A stretch of 37,930 nucleotides of DNA, taken from Chara braunii. Taxonomy: Eukaryota; Streptophyta; Charophyceae; Charales; Characeae. The stretch is from the NCBI GenBank assembly GCA_003427395.1, contig BFEA01000011.1:3316370-3354299 (forward strand), given 5' to 3'. Positions 19,430 through 29,250 of the stretch are shown here, one piece after another (positions within the stretch are counted from its first letter, which is position 1; every line of letters begins with the position of its first letter). The notes beneath the pieces were generated by a model. The model did no database searches. It was not told the DNA's origin and was given only the letters and a program-made list of their open reading frames with translations. The translations under genes were made by a program, and so were the position numbers.

Positions 19430-19752
19430 TTGTGTTGCACCCTGTATGTGTACGTGGGGAGTACGAGTACGTACTCTGGAGTACGTGCTCAAAAACCCGC
19501 GTACGCATATGTAAAAAGAAAAAAAAATTGAGTTAAATAATAACACACAAACAACTTTTGCCTGGGAGTCATGCCGGAATACCCAACCAAATTCAAATTT
19601 ACAAACAAAAACTGTAAAAAAGTAATAAATTATTATAAATAACTGAAAATAAGAGTACGTACTCCCATATATGTGCGGAGTGTGTACTCCCGTACGTACT
19701 ATGAGCAGAGTACGTACTCCAACCCTGCGTACATGTACATGGTGCAACACGG
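19430..19752. mobile_element. 323-bp MITE with 8-bp target duplication (hAT-like)
   Basis: Terminal inverted repeats start GTGTTGCACC and extend, imperfectly, about 45 bp into GAGTACGTACTCTG. The interior is AT-rich and non-coding. The flanks carry an identical 8-mer, ACAAAGAG, at 19422-19429 and 19753-19760. An 8-bp duplication is the hallmark length of the hAT superfamily, so this is read as a non-autonomous hAT-type MITE. The palindrome GAGTACGTACTC is present in both arms. Confidence 0.75.
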
Positions 19753-19913
19753 ACAAAGAGATATATGTTTGTCTTTATCACGACATACTTCATCCCTCTT
19801 TCAAGAGTGTTATCTCGTCAAGGGCCAAAAACTCTTGGAAATGATGGAAGTCTTGAAATTATCTGACCTCTTGAAAGGTTTCACAGTTTCAAGAGTGGTG
19901 TGGCGCTACGGCG

Positions 19914-20035
19914 CATATGTACCATTCAAGAGGTCTTACGTTTAATTCCAATTGGAATCATGTACCTACCTGAGCATACTTGGTACCCACCCTTTAGAGA
20001 TAGACCGTTGGCCCCCCGATCAGAGTTGAACCACA
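19914..20035 (+). mobile_element. tRNA-headed SINE-like copy 3 (partial)
   Basis: CATTCAAGAGGTCTTACGTTTAATTCC matches the B-box half of the family head in diverged form. It is followed by ATCATGTACCT, TGAGCATACTTGG and AGAGATAGACCG, as in the copies at 7.5 and 29.7 kb. The A-box half and the 3' tail are missing or unrecognisable. Confidence 0.55.
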
Positions 20036-20045
20036 AGTCCACCCG

Positions 20046-20290
20046 GGCCTGGAAGCGCTCCACTGCGCACCAAGCTTTGCCGAACCACCAGGGGCGCACT
20101 TCTTTCTTTTTTGGCGGACAGCGCAAGCAATTGTGGTTTGGTAGGCCCAAGGTGCAAAGTTTTTGAGGTCCACGAGGATACTTTTTCACCAAGCCTGGGG
20201 CCGTGTACTGGTGGTGGGTGCAACTCCCGCATGTTGCCTCATTGGAGGCTTGAGCAAGGATATGGCCGCTACGGGGTTCCCCGTAATACA
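20046..20290 (+). pseudogene. Relic of a repeated coding family (unknown)
   Basis: The translation gives ALHCAPSFAEPPGAHFFLFW and, in another frame or after a stop, SKDMAATGFP. The minus-strand frame at 27660-27867 reads TLHCAPSFLPNGHQHTFF, FLGW and ARYFRTGDKFVLSKAG in the same order, and nucleotide similarity continues over about 200 bp. The two copies must share an ancestor. Here stops and frame changes break the frame. The function is unknown. Confidence 0.45.
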
Positions 20291-21184
20291 ATAGTGATAA
20301 TAAAGGCCGTCCTTTCCAGATTTGACAGGTAGATGAATTGGTTGGGCTTAAAATATTTAGCCTTTTGAACCACCACTACCTTTCCCGCTTTGGGGAAAAG
20401 TGGGAACATAGCCTACACCGCATATGTCACGGGTTGGGCTAAACGGCGCCCGCCGTTGATAATTCTCATAGGCGGCCACCATTTCGTTTCGGCCTCCAAA
20501 ACGTGTGGGTCCCAACCCACAGCCGATATGAGGGAAAGGTAGTGGTCCTTCAATAAAAAAAAGCTTTGAAAAAATCCATGAATTATCAGGGCCCAGTGCC
20601 CAGGGCAAATAACATCATCACAGTCAGAAGTGAGGGACAGACAGGTTGTCCTGCCCTACCAAGAGCTCAGAGCCCTCTCCCTACTTACACAAACTATACT
20701 AGAAGTGCAATAGCCTGGCATGAACCTTAGTGATTGACAAGTATCATCTATAACTATCCACTACCAGACATCCACGCAGATTAGATCACCCAGTACCACC
20801 CAAATGCTACACTCTCCTGCGACCCTAAAAATTAGATGGGCCAAATCCTGGCAGAAAAGAGATGAAGCAAATATCCAACTTCTATAGCTCAGTCGTACAC
20901 CGGACAAGACATGGTTGCTCAATTGGGTAGAGCTCTGGCGTTGCAACGGGGGGAGGTTTTCAGCCCGCAACCTCCCGAGCACACAATTAGTTGTTGCTAG
21001 ATTGGAACCCCACGTAGTTGTCCCTAGCCTAGCACAGCACAGATGAATGACGGCACGGGTGCGCAGCCCCTAGTTTGTATGCTGATGTGGTTGGGGAAGG
21101 GTAGGTAGTGATTATGTTGTGTTTATATTTTGTAATTTTTGCTATACACAACTCCAAGAGTGTGTGTGCGTGCGTGAGCGCGCT

Positions 21185-21186
<2 letters not shown>
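20291..21186. other. No recognised gene; possible tRNA-like motif near 20910
   Basis: TTGCTCAATTGGGTAGAGC around 20912 resembles a tRNA D-arm/A box, followed by GGAGGTTTTCAGCCCGCAACC, which does not make a good B box. It may be a diverged SINE head. No coding region is supported. Confidence 0.35.
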
Positions 21187-21248
<62 letters not shown>

Positions 21249-21307
21249 CGAGAGAACAGCAGGAACGGGCATGTGTGCGTCGTGTCTTTGTGTGTGAGCG
21301 CGCACAC

Positions 21308-21358
<51 letters not shown>

Positions 21359-21619
21359 TACACATCTAGATGTGNNNNNNNNNNNNNNNNNNNNNNNNNN
21401 NNNNNNNNNNNNNNNNNNNNNNNNNNNNNNNNNNNNNNNNNNNNNNNNNNNNNNNNNNNNNNNNNNNNNNNNNNNNNNNNNNNNNNNNNNNNNNNNNNNN
21501 NNNNNNNNNNNNNNNNNNNNNNNNNNNNNNNNNNNNNNNNNNNNNNNNNNNNNNNNNNNNNNNNNNNNNNNNNNNNNNNNNNNNNNNNNNNNNNNNNNNN
21601 NNNNNNNNNNNNNNNNNNN

Positions 21620-21701
<82 letters not shown>
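21187..21701. repeat. (TG)n and (GA)n microsatellites with assembly gap
   Basis: A TG run (21187-21246), a GA run (21310-21355), 245 Ns (21375-21619), then a second GA run (21620-21701). The gap borders GA repeats on its right, so it may be a collapsed or unresolved microsatellite. Confidence 0.97.
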
Positions 21702-21705
<4 letters not shown>

Positions 21706-22374
21706 GCCCACACCCCTCTTTGTTTCTGAATATAGCGCGGCAAAGAGCCCAGATTCAGAATAACTGCTCTAGCCCAACTTCCTAACGGCGCCTGCCGCCT
21801 GCCTCGGCTGGGAAAGAGGCTCCAGGTCTAGCTCGGATACAGTTCGGATTTTCAGACCTGGGCCCTCGTGTTTTTTTTTTTTTTTTTTTTGTGATGTTTT
21901 TAAGGATTGCGCCCACCTACCGGTTCCTCACCTACAAGGACACCCGAACCCCCTAGAGAGCCCCTGCCTGCAATTTTAACATCCTTCCAAGTTCCAACGA
22001 CCATTGGGCCCGTACGAACGACCAGTAGAACCAAACGTTGAAAAATTGAAAATTGAAAATGACTCAACTGTATAAACACAGCACAGATGACAGACATGGG
22101 ATACACAAAGGATTGTTAGGGGGAGGAGTGCTATCTCATGGGGGGGGGTGTGGAAGCGCCGTTCTGCCTATGCATCATCATAGAGGGCGGCAATATCCTT
22201 AGATGGAATGAGTGCAAAGTTGGGGTATGACGAACTAAGATATGTCTGTGCACGATTTCCGGCGCGGTCGGCGGGAGTCTTGAAGTGGGCCTATACACTT
22301 CTCGAACTGATCTTTGTTGCTGCCCCTTTATTATTTTAAAATTATATTTGCAAATATACGATAAGTCTAAGTTG
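21702..22374. other. No recognised gene
   Basis: A 20-bp T run is at 21871-21890. The 60 bp before the U6 relic show no plant snRNA upstream element or well-placed TATA box. Confidence 0.5.
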
Positions 22375-22392
22375 GTCCTTCGGGACATCTGT

Positions 22393-22424
<32 letters not shown>

Positions 22425-22473
22425 GGCCCCTGCGGAAGGATGACACGTATAAATCGAGAAATGGTCCAAATTT
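22375..22473 (+). pseudogene. U6 snRNA retropseudogene, nearly full length
   Basis: This 99-nt stretch starts GTCCTTCGGGACATC and runs through GATACAGAGAAGATTAGCAT to ATAAATCGAGAAATGGTCC, covering all of U6 including the invariant ACAGAGA and AGC elements. Some positions differ from the conserved sequence (GCGGAAGG for GCGCAAGG, CGTATAA for CGCATAA). The 3' end passes into A-rich sequence (22474 to about 22540) instead of a T-run terminator, and no upstream promoter is visible. This points to retroposition. Confidence 0.82.
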
Positions 22474-22911
22474 AAAAAAAATGAAAAAAAAAAAACAAAT
22501 TTTAAAAAATGAAAAAAAAATGAAAAAAAAAAAAAACAAAGTAATGTAAGAGGGATATTTCTGCAACTTGTGACTTGTTTTGCTTCAGCAGTTAGGACCC
22601 GCCCTTGCGAGCAGGAATAAAAGATGATGTGTCTTTTTCTCCTTTTTACTTCGGAATTATTGCATGGTCTGCTGGGAAGTTTTCACGTAGCAGTCCCTGA
22701 GGAATCACATTTGAATTTTGAAAATTTGTGGGTCGCGTGGCAGCTTATGTGTATGAATGGGATTTTTCTTCGGAATTAAGATTTTAGTTAGCTTAGGATT
22801 TTGGGTTCGTTAATTTTTGCATAGGTCACCGTATAAGGAGTGACTCAACTTTGCTTCTTTCTGGCGCACGCAGTCCTTCGCCTCTGACCCTGCGCCTCAA
22901 TTTTGTTCTTT

Positions 22912-23040
22912 TAAAAAAAAAAAGAAAAAAAAGGGCGATGGCCTTGAGGTATTATCATCGGACTAACCAGCCCAGGTAAATTCAATCTTGTGTCTAATCT
23001 GACAACGGTGGCCTTTTCAGCCCAGGGTGGCCTCAACTCT
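22912..23040 (-). mobile_element. SINE-like copy 4, 3' segment only, minus strand
   Basis: GGCGATGGCCTTGAGGTATT, ATCATCGGACTAACCAGCCC and AGGTAAATTCAATCTTG are the reverse complement of the 3' segment of the copy at 7460-7852. An A/T homopolymer lies at the tail end (22914-22933), but on the plus strand it is A-rich where T is expected. Confidence 0.65.
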
Positions 23041-23979
23041 CACCAGACATTCCTTCCGTTCTTGATCTTCGGGCATAACTACCTTTCCTCCCCTTCTGTT
23101 CATTTTGGCGCTCATGCATCTGCTTATTATTTCTTTCTTCTCTCATTGGCCGACATGATGCAACCAGGATCTACCTCTCTCTGACGTGTTGCTGCAACGG
23201 GTTGTGATCTGGCCAACACGTCAAACCCGCACTCTGACGTGTTGCTGCAACGGGTTGAGCGAACCTGGCTTGTGTGATCGGGCTAAGTAGGGTGATGATT
23301 GTGGGTAGTTGGTGGGTGTGAGGCGACGGACTCCTTGCACCTTTCTTGAAAGTGGATTGTGCAGAGAGAGAGAGAGGGAGAAAGGGTGCATGTTTGAAGA
23401 TCGGGTTGTGATCTGGGAATTTTCCAAGTCTTAACTGAGGGTGTCCTAAAAAAAAAAAAAAAAAAAAGAAACTGAGGGTGTCGTCTTAGTATTGCTTCTT
23501 TCTTGCCCTCTCATTCATATTGCTTCATTCTCTCTTCTGCTTCCTCCTCCTCTCAAATTTTTCGTGATCTTTGAAGATGCATGGAGTCTGCAACTGAATA
23601 CATATAGTTTTCCTTTCATTCCTGGTTTATCTTGGTGTCCCAAGGATAGTTATGTTCGCGGGTGATGTCTCACGAATGTGAATTTAGGATTTTGCTCAGC
23701 TTAAGTTGTGTTCTTGCATATGTGAAATTATGGATGAATGTGGGATACGAATAATGTGTCCTGACATTGCACGTATATGCTTGATGCCCTTCCCCCCTTT
23801 TCCCTATCCTGAGAGACTCGAGATCTGCGAATGGGATGTCCGCAGCATGATCACTAGTACAAGTGGTCTGTATCACTTCCCAAGCATAGCTGGATGTGCG
23901 GCATTCGTAGATTTCAGGTTTATCATTGCCGAAACCCAATTTTTGTAGGAAACACACCTCAGGGGCACAGGTTGGAGGC
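23041..23979. other. No recognised gene; one 53-bp-spaced direct repeat
   Basis: CTGACGTGTTGCTGCAACGG occurs at 23181 and again at 23234. A 19-bp A run interrupted once lies at about 23449-23470. No coding region is supported. Confidence 0.5.
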
Positions 23980-25100
23980 CCTGCGGCAGGGGGGGCGGCA
24001 GAGGTGGCGGTGTGGGTGCAGACGAACTGGATTGGCGCCATCCAGGAGCTTCAACATCGACAACATTTGTGAGCGTGAATCCACCATCCACGCGGATACT
24101 GACGGAGGCCCTGACGACGATGAAAGGCCAGATGATGAAGAGATTCAATCCCGAAGATGAAGACGACTTTGTTGTCCTACGAATCGAAAAGGGCAAGGGA
24201 GATGAAGGGTGTCGAGGAAAACAAGGTGGGACAGGGCGTGATGAGGACGTCCGGCGAGCCATTTGGACTGCCGATGAGTGGTGGGGGCTGCAAGAGACAT
24301 CAGGAAGAGTTGTTGGCTTGGGGTTAGGGCATAATTGCCGGCGAATGAAGTCAGCAACATGGAAATGGGAGGATGTGGCAAAGAGATTGGAGGAGCAGGG
24401 GGTGCAGAAGACCAGAAGAAAGTTGATTAGTGCATGAAACATTGGGACCACCACATCACATCTCCAACGGTACAAGAAGGCGCGCCATTTCGAGGGATTT
24501 TGCCCGGGTGGCCTAACTACTTCGACTTGACAACGAAGGGTAAATGGATTTTTTTTTTTAATGCAATCTACTACAAGGGGTTGAATGGAATTCAAGTTGG
24601 GTAAATGGATTTTTTTTTTTAATGCAATCTGCTACACAATGTCGGCAAACAACCAAACAAAACCAATCCGCCGAAGCTGCCGGACACTGAGTCAGTGGGT
24701 GCGGTAGATGCTGTTCCAAAGGAGCCTGTAATGGATGATATCTAGTAGGACAGTGACAACATCGACCTGACAATGCAGATGGCGTGACGGCAAGCCGTAC
24801 TTTCGAGCAGGGTTGCAGAGACATATCGGACGGTGTGCAAAAACAGAAGAATGTTTGGCAAATTGCTTTTGATTCCACAACTCGGATCATGGCAATGCGC
24901 GACGTTATGGTGGTCGAGTTGATGGAGCAAGCAAGTGACAATGCACCGTTCCGAGTCTATGCCGGCAGTGAGAGATATTTCAAGTTGAGAAGTAGAGGGT
25001 GGTCAAAGTGCGGGAGAAGAAGTATTCACTCGCCCAAGAGACCCACAGAATGATGTGCAACACGTTGATAAAGATCGCGGAAGCTTTGTGCCATCGCTAG
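23980..25100 (+). pseudogene. Relic of a Myb/SANT-like (trihelix-type) DNA-binding protein gene
   Basis: Fragments in several frames give the expected order. An acidic N-terminal part is followed by GRDEDVRRAIWTADEWW, then LGHNCRRMKSATWKWEDVAK and RLEEQGVQK. After a frame change and an in-frame TAG (24428) come CMKHWDHHI, RYKKARHFEGF and YFDLTTKGKW. The spacing of W-W-K-W...VAKRL..G..K...C..KWD resembles trihelix/Myb_DNA-bind_4 domains, which contact DNA through a three-helix fold. The C-terminus (ETHRMMCNTLIKIAEALCHR, stop at 25098-25100) looks like a helical tail. An approximately 60-bp T-run-containing duplication sits at 24548-24635. Multiple shifts and stops make it a pseudogene. Such proteins are sometimes partners of Harbinger-type transposases; no transposase was seen. 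Confidence 0.5.
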
Positions 25101-25640
25101 TTCATGCTTGTCACAGGTTTAAGAATTGCGTCGTAGTATGTGGTCGAAGATCACGGAAGCTTTGTGCCATCCCTAGTAACTGTTCACGATCGTCACATGT
25201 GTCCCCGTCTGCCGGCCAGTGCCCGCCGTAGAAATTGTACTATGTGCAGTGTGGCTGCGTAGGGGTGAGTGTGGTTGGGTACACCGTGTCACGGGATGTC
25301 CGTGCTGGGGTGGGGTGAAGTGCTCATGTTGGGGCTTCACTTTCACCCCAGCCCACTTAGCCTTATGGTTAGGTGTTTGCGTGCCGAGCCGTTGGTTGTG
25401 TTCGAGTCCTGTATTCGGATTACACATAGGTTTAAGGGGAGGATTGCATCGCATTCTGTCATCAAAGATTGTGGAAGCTTTGTGCCATCCCTAGTTCACG
25501 CTCGTCACGAGCATCCCCGTTTGCGGTCCACAGGTTAAAGGGGAGGAATGCATCGCATTCTGCGGTCACAGATCGCGGAAGCTTTGTGCCATCCCTAGTC
25601 CATGCCATGCTCGTCACGTGTGCCCCTGTTTGCCGTCCAT
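25070..25640. repeat. Four dispersed copies of the 3' end of the Myb-like gene
   Basis: GATCGCGGAAGCTTTGTGCC followed by ATC-CTAG is found at about 25073, 25150, 25468 and 25570. The first is the coding end and stop codon of the relic gene. The others are followed by the same TTCATGCTCGTCAC-type sequence, and some by CATCGCATTCTG. The spacing is irregular (about 75, 318 and 105 bp). Confidence 0.8.
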
Positions 25641-26296
25641 AGATTTCAGAATCGCATCGCATTCTGTAGTCGCAGTGACCGTCACAAGTTGTGACAGTGT
25701 TGCATAACTGGTGGTAGGTGGCTGAGCGTGGCCGTGCTGATCATGTGATCATCTGCAGTGGTTGGAGGAGCTGGTCACACAGAGGCGACGAGGGGTCTCC
25801 TTCATTATTCACCCCCCTGTTTGTACTACTTTGTAGATTACACTGCGAAGTTGTTAGAGATAAAAAATGTGGCGGCGAAGTTTTCCGTCGTAAGGGATGT
25901 GTGGGTGATGAATTAATTATCCACAAGATGCAAGGGGGCCATGTGGGGCAGGAAGCTAATGTGCATTGTTGCAGAACAATGACTTCGCCGTACGATCCTT
26001 TTCTTTGGAAAACGACTTTTTTCTGGATTTTCAAGTATTGTCATTGTGGTGTATGTTTCGTCCCATTTTGCAGAATATTGTATGTGGTGCGCGTGGCTCT
26101 GAAGAAAAGGTCTTTAAGGTGTGTGTGTTTCGCTTCCGTGTGGGTGTGTTTGAATTATGTCCTCCCCACTGACAATTTGTTTTCTCCTCCATGGTGAAAT
26201 GCAAATTCTGCATTTGCATCGGTTGTGTACCCCACATGCCACTCTGTTCATACCCACAGCATCCGGGGGAAAAAGAGAGAAAAAAACAAACATTCT
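25641..26296. other. No recognised gene
   Basis: Short open frames on both strands with no recognised motif. Confidence 0.45.
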
Positions 26297-26340
<44 letters not shown>

Positions 26341-26368
26341 GTCAGTGTGTCAGTGTGTCTGTGTGTAT

Positions 26369-26399
<31 letters not shown>

Positions 26400-26436
26400 G
26401 TGTGTGTGCGTGTGTGTGCGTGTGTGTGTGTGTGTA
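26297..26436. repeat. Compound (AC)n / (TG)n microsatellite
   Basis: AC units (26297-26338) are followed by an interrupted TG tract (26339-26436). Together they form an inverted repeat, able to fold back on itself. Confidence 0.97.
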
Positions 26437-26970
26437 GAATGCAAGCAGAGTGTGCATTCCCAGTGACCTCCTCCCCATGATTCTTCCACCTCCTCTCTTT
26501 CATACTTAACGAATGTTGAGTAGCAGAGCAAGGCCCACCATGTTCCAGATTCTCCCCTCCAGTGCAAACGAGCCCCAATCTGGTAATAGTAATTTTGCCA
26601 CATATCCCTCCCCCCACCCCCCCAACCCCCAATTTGACCTTTGCATGGTTGACCAAATTAGTTCCAATCTGATGAAACTTCCAGCCCAAAACCCTGACCG
26701 GATTCTAAACTGGAGTCTGGCGAATACTCATGCCCCGTTGGCATCGATGAAGAAATGGAAATCACATGGCATTTCAGACTCAATATTCTCCTTCACGGGC
26801 TAAAATCTGGATACTAGGGGGAATGAATGATCTGCCAGTTCGGTCTGGATACTCTCCTTTGTGCCCTCCAATCTGAATGAGGTGCCACTACAGTCCCAGC
26901 ATTTTCCTTCATGGGCTATGATCCGATTCCTACCCTGTTCCGTCTCCTACGCTATCGATTGCTATGCATC
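26437..26970. other. No recognised gene
   Basis: Contains diverged ancestors of the following minisatellite (CTTCACGGGCTA near 26790, CTTCATGGGCTATGATCC near 26908). Confidence 0.45.
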
Positions 26971-27190
26971 CGAGTCCTACCCCTGTTCCTTCATGGGCTA
27001 TGGATCCGAGTCCTACCCCTGTTCCTTCATGGGCTATGGATCCGAGTCCTACCCCTGTTCCTNTGTTCCTTCATGGGCTATGGATCCGAGTCCTACCCCT
27101 GTTCCTTCATGGGCTATGGATCCGAGTCCTACCCCTGTTCCTTCATGGGCTATGGATCTCAGTCCTACCCTGTTCCTTCATGGGCTATGG
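26971..27190. repeat. 36-bp minisatellite
   Basis: About six copies of a 36-bp unit containing TTCATGGGCTATGGATCC. Because 36 is a multiple of three, each frame reads a 12-residue repeat; this is a by-product of the repeat and not evidence of a gene. One ambiguous base (27063) sits at an irregular junction, suggesting the copy number is not certain. Confidence 0.93.
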
Positions 27191-27251
27191 ATCTGAGCCC
27201 CTTCTTCAGAATGAACATTCTGGAAGTTGTGGAACCTGCTCCACCTACTTG

Positions 27252-27355
27252 AAACCATTTCTCGATTTCGATTTATGAGTGCCATCCTTGCGCAGGGGTC
27301 ATGCTAATCTTCCTTCTCTGTATCGTTCCAATTGTAACGGACGTCCCGAAGGGAC
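27252..27355 (-). pseudogene. U6 snRNA-derived sequence, near full length, minus strand
   Basis: Read on the minus strand from 27355: GTCCCTTCGGGACGTCCG, TTGGAACGATACAGAGAAG, a 4-base insertion, GATTAGCATGACCCCTGCGC, AAGGATGGCAC and finally CGAGAAATGGTTTC. Small insertions split the normally invariant core and the 3' end, so it is not functional. Its 5' end abuts the 200-bp tandem repeat. Confidence 0.82.
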
Positions 27356-27722
27356 TGCAAAACCTCCTTCCACTTCAATCCAACCCTCTTTTCATTCTTC
27401 TTCTTCTTCTTCTTCTTCTTCTTCTTCTTCTTCTTCTTCTTCTGCTTTCTCCCATAGCAGATCAATCTGACACCTTTAAACTGCCAGTACACTGCCCCGG
27501 CCTTGCTGAGAACAAACTTGTCCCGTTCCAATTTTAATGGACGTCCCGAAGGGACTGTGAAACCTCCTTCCACTTCAATCCAACCCTCTTTTCCTTCTTC
27601 TTCTTCTTCTTCTTCTTCTTCTTCTTCTTCTTCTTCTTCTTCTTCTTCTCTTCTCCCGTAGCAGATCAATCTGACAGCTTTAAACTGCCAGTACAATGGC
27701 CCAGCCTTGCTGAGAACAAACT
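27326..27722. repeat. Two-copy 200-bp tandem duplication carrying a U6 5' end and (TTC)n
   Basis: Each unit contains the start of U6 (minus strand), CACTTCAATCCAACCCTCTT, a TTC microsatellite (about 27394-27442 and 27594-27650), then AGCAGATCAATCTGACA and TTGCTGAGAACAAACTTGTC. The offset between the units is 200 bp. Confidence 0.92.
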
Positions 27723-27867
27723 TGTCGCCCGTCCGAAAATATCGTGCCTCGGCCCCACCGGACCACGATGGCTGGGGCCGCCAGCCCAAAAAGCCAAAAA
27801 AAGTGTGCTGGTGGCCGTTTGGCAAAAAGCTTGGCGCGCAGTGGAGTGTGTCCCAGCCCGACTGCAC
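27360..27867 (-). pseudogene. Open frame from a repeated coding family, internally duplicated
   Basis: The minus-strand frame reads TLHCAPSFLPNGHQHTFF, FLGW, ARYFRTGDKFVLSKAG and YWQFKAVRLICYGR. A poly-Glu run follows, made by the TTC microsatellite. The tandem duplication then repeats DKFVLSKAGAVYWQF. The first part is homologous to the relic at 20046-20290 on the plus strand, so a real repeated protein family underlies it, but its function is unknown. The frame then runs into U6-derived sequence, so the C-terminus is an accident of rearrangement. Confidence 0.45.
27524..27555 (-). pseudogene. U6 snRNA 5'-end fragment, minus strand
   Basis: The first 32 nt of U6 (GTCCCTTCGGGACGTCC ... TTGGAACG), cut off at the boundary of the 200-bp tandem unit. 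Confidence 0.75.
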
Positions 27868-28227
27868 TGGTGGTTTGTTTCGTTCATGCGGAAAACCAGC
27901 TCGTGGCCATCACTCCGTTTGCGACGGTTGCACTGCCGCCGTCAATGCCGCTACCATCCCCAGCAAGTATAGCCCCTCGAACTTCACACGCTCCTCTTCT
28001 CACAGTTCCGTCAACACCTGAAACTGTGTTAACTCTTTTGTGAGAGTTACATTCCACAGTCGGGACTGTATACAGACTGTCCCAGATTGGCCCACCAATG
28101 TAGGTCAGCGTGTTAACCGAAGACCAAATTCTCAGCTCTTCTCCTGCTATCCGGCGACCAATCTCCTGATCCAGCTCACCCTCCTTCGTTGCTGTCCTGT
28201 GCCTCCAACTTTTTTTTTTTTTTTCCC
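27868..28227 (-). other. Open minus-strand stretch, no recognised family
   Basis: The minus strand is open through this stretch and upstream of the repeated coding family (ELDQEIGRRIAGEELRIW, YIGGPIWDSLYTVP are readable). It may be the N-terminal part of that family. A T run at 28210-28224 separates it from the next U6 relic. Confidence 0.25.
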
Positions 28228-28302
28228 TATGTGTCATCCTTGCGCAGGGGCCATGCCAATCTTCTCTGTATCTTTCCAATTTTAACGGATGCCCCGAAGG
28301 AC
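28228..28302 (-). pseudogene. U6 snRNA-derived sequence, 3'-truncated, minus strand
   Basis: Read from 28302: GTCCTTCGGGGCATCCG, TTAAAATTGGAAAGATACAG, AGAAGATTGGCATGGCCCCT and GCGCAAGGATGACACATA, then an A run on the minus strand. The AGC of the core is GGC (ATTGGCATGG), so a functional U6 is unlikely. Confidence 0.8.
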
Positions 28303-28664
28303 TGTAACTCCAACTCTTGAGCTGGTGTAACTTCAAAAAGGCACAGCCACATGATGAGATAGTGAATTTGCCCTCCTGGACGATGTCGCTGCCATATCGG
28401 CTTCGGCAGTGTAGTAGATCACGAATAGCCAATTGCAGCGGTACAGCAAGCACTTCATATGAAAGACCAGTCCTGTCAACCTTCCAATTGCACGGCCTTG
28501 CTGGTATTCCACCAACCTAGTTAACACTTTGCGCGCACAAATTACAACCACCACCACCACCACCAGCAGCAGTATTATCTTCCGGTGAAGACCACAACAT
28601 CCATGCACAGACACCTTCCGAATTGAAACTAAGCACAAACCTGATATTACACTATGTAAACACG
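28303..28664. other. No recognised gene
   Basis: Contains a short CAC trinucleotide run at about 28547-28565. Confidence 0.45.
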
Positions 28665-29250
28665 AGGTATACCCTAGCTATACCCTACGGTAGGGTATAC
28701 CTAGGGTAGGGTAAACCCTAGGTATACCCTATTTATACACTAAGGTAGGGTATACGTAGGGTAGGGTATACCTAGGGCATACTCTACAGAAGGGTATACC
28801 TAAGGGTATGCCTAGGGCAAGGTAATAAAAAGGTATGCCCTAAATTCACCCTACATATACCCTATGGTAGGGTATGCCCAAGTGTGTACCTAGGGTAGGG
28901 TACCCTAGGTACACCCTCAGGTATACCCTACCGTCGGGTATACGTAGGGTGGGCCTAGGGTATACCCTACCATAGGGTAAACCTAGGGTATACACTACCC
29001 TCAGGTATACCCTTCTGTAGGGGATGCCCTCAGGTATACCCTTCCGCAGTGTATACCCCACGGTAGGGTGTACCCAAGGGTATACCTAGGGTAGGGTAAA
29101 CCCTAGGTATACCCTACTTATAAACTACAGTAGGGTATACCTAGGGTATACCCCACAGAAGGGTGTACCTGAGGGTATACTTAGGGCAGGGTATGCCCGA
29201 GGTTTACCCTACGTATACCGTACGGTAGGTCATACCCCAGGTATACACTC
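28665..29250. repeat. Palindromic TAGGGTATACCCTA-type satellite
   Basis: Dozens of degenerate, overlapping GGGTATACC, CCTAGGGTA and TACCCTAC motifs on both strands. Most are self-complementary, so many alternative hairpins can form. A higher-order repeat is visible: GGGTAGGGTAAACCCTAGGT at about 28704 recurs at about 29089, a 385-bp offset. The TAGGG core recalls telomere repeats, but the array is not TTTAGGG. Confidence 0.88.

Noticed and set aside
22375-22473. Functional U6 gene
   Set aside because: No upstream promoter elements, no T-run terminator, several changes at conserved positions, and an A-rich 3' flank typical of retroposition.
23873-24595. 240-codon minus-strand open frame
   Set aside because: It is antisense to the Myb/SANT-like relic, and its sequence (Pro/Ser-rich, no motif) is a shadow of that reading frame.
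26971-27190. CRISPR-like regular repeats
   Set aside because: The 36-bp units are directly adjacent with no unique spacers, in a eukaryotic context. This is a minisatellite.
28665-29250. Interstitial telomere array
   Set aside because: TAGGG is frequent, but there are no runs of TTTAGGG, and the units alternate in orientation.
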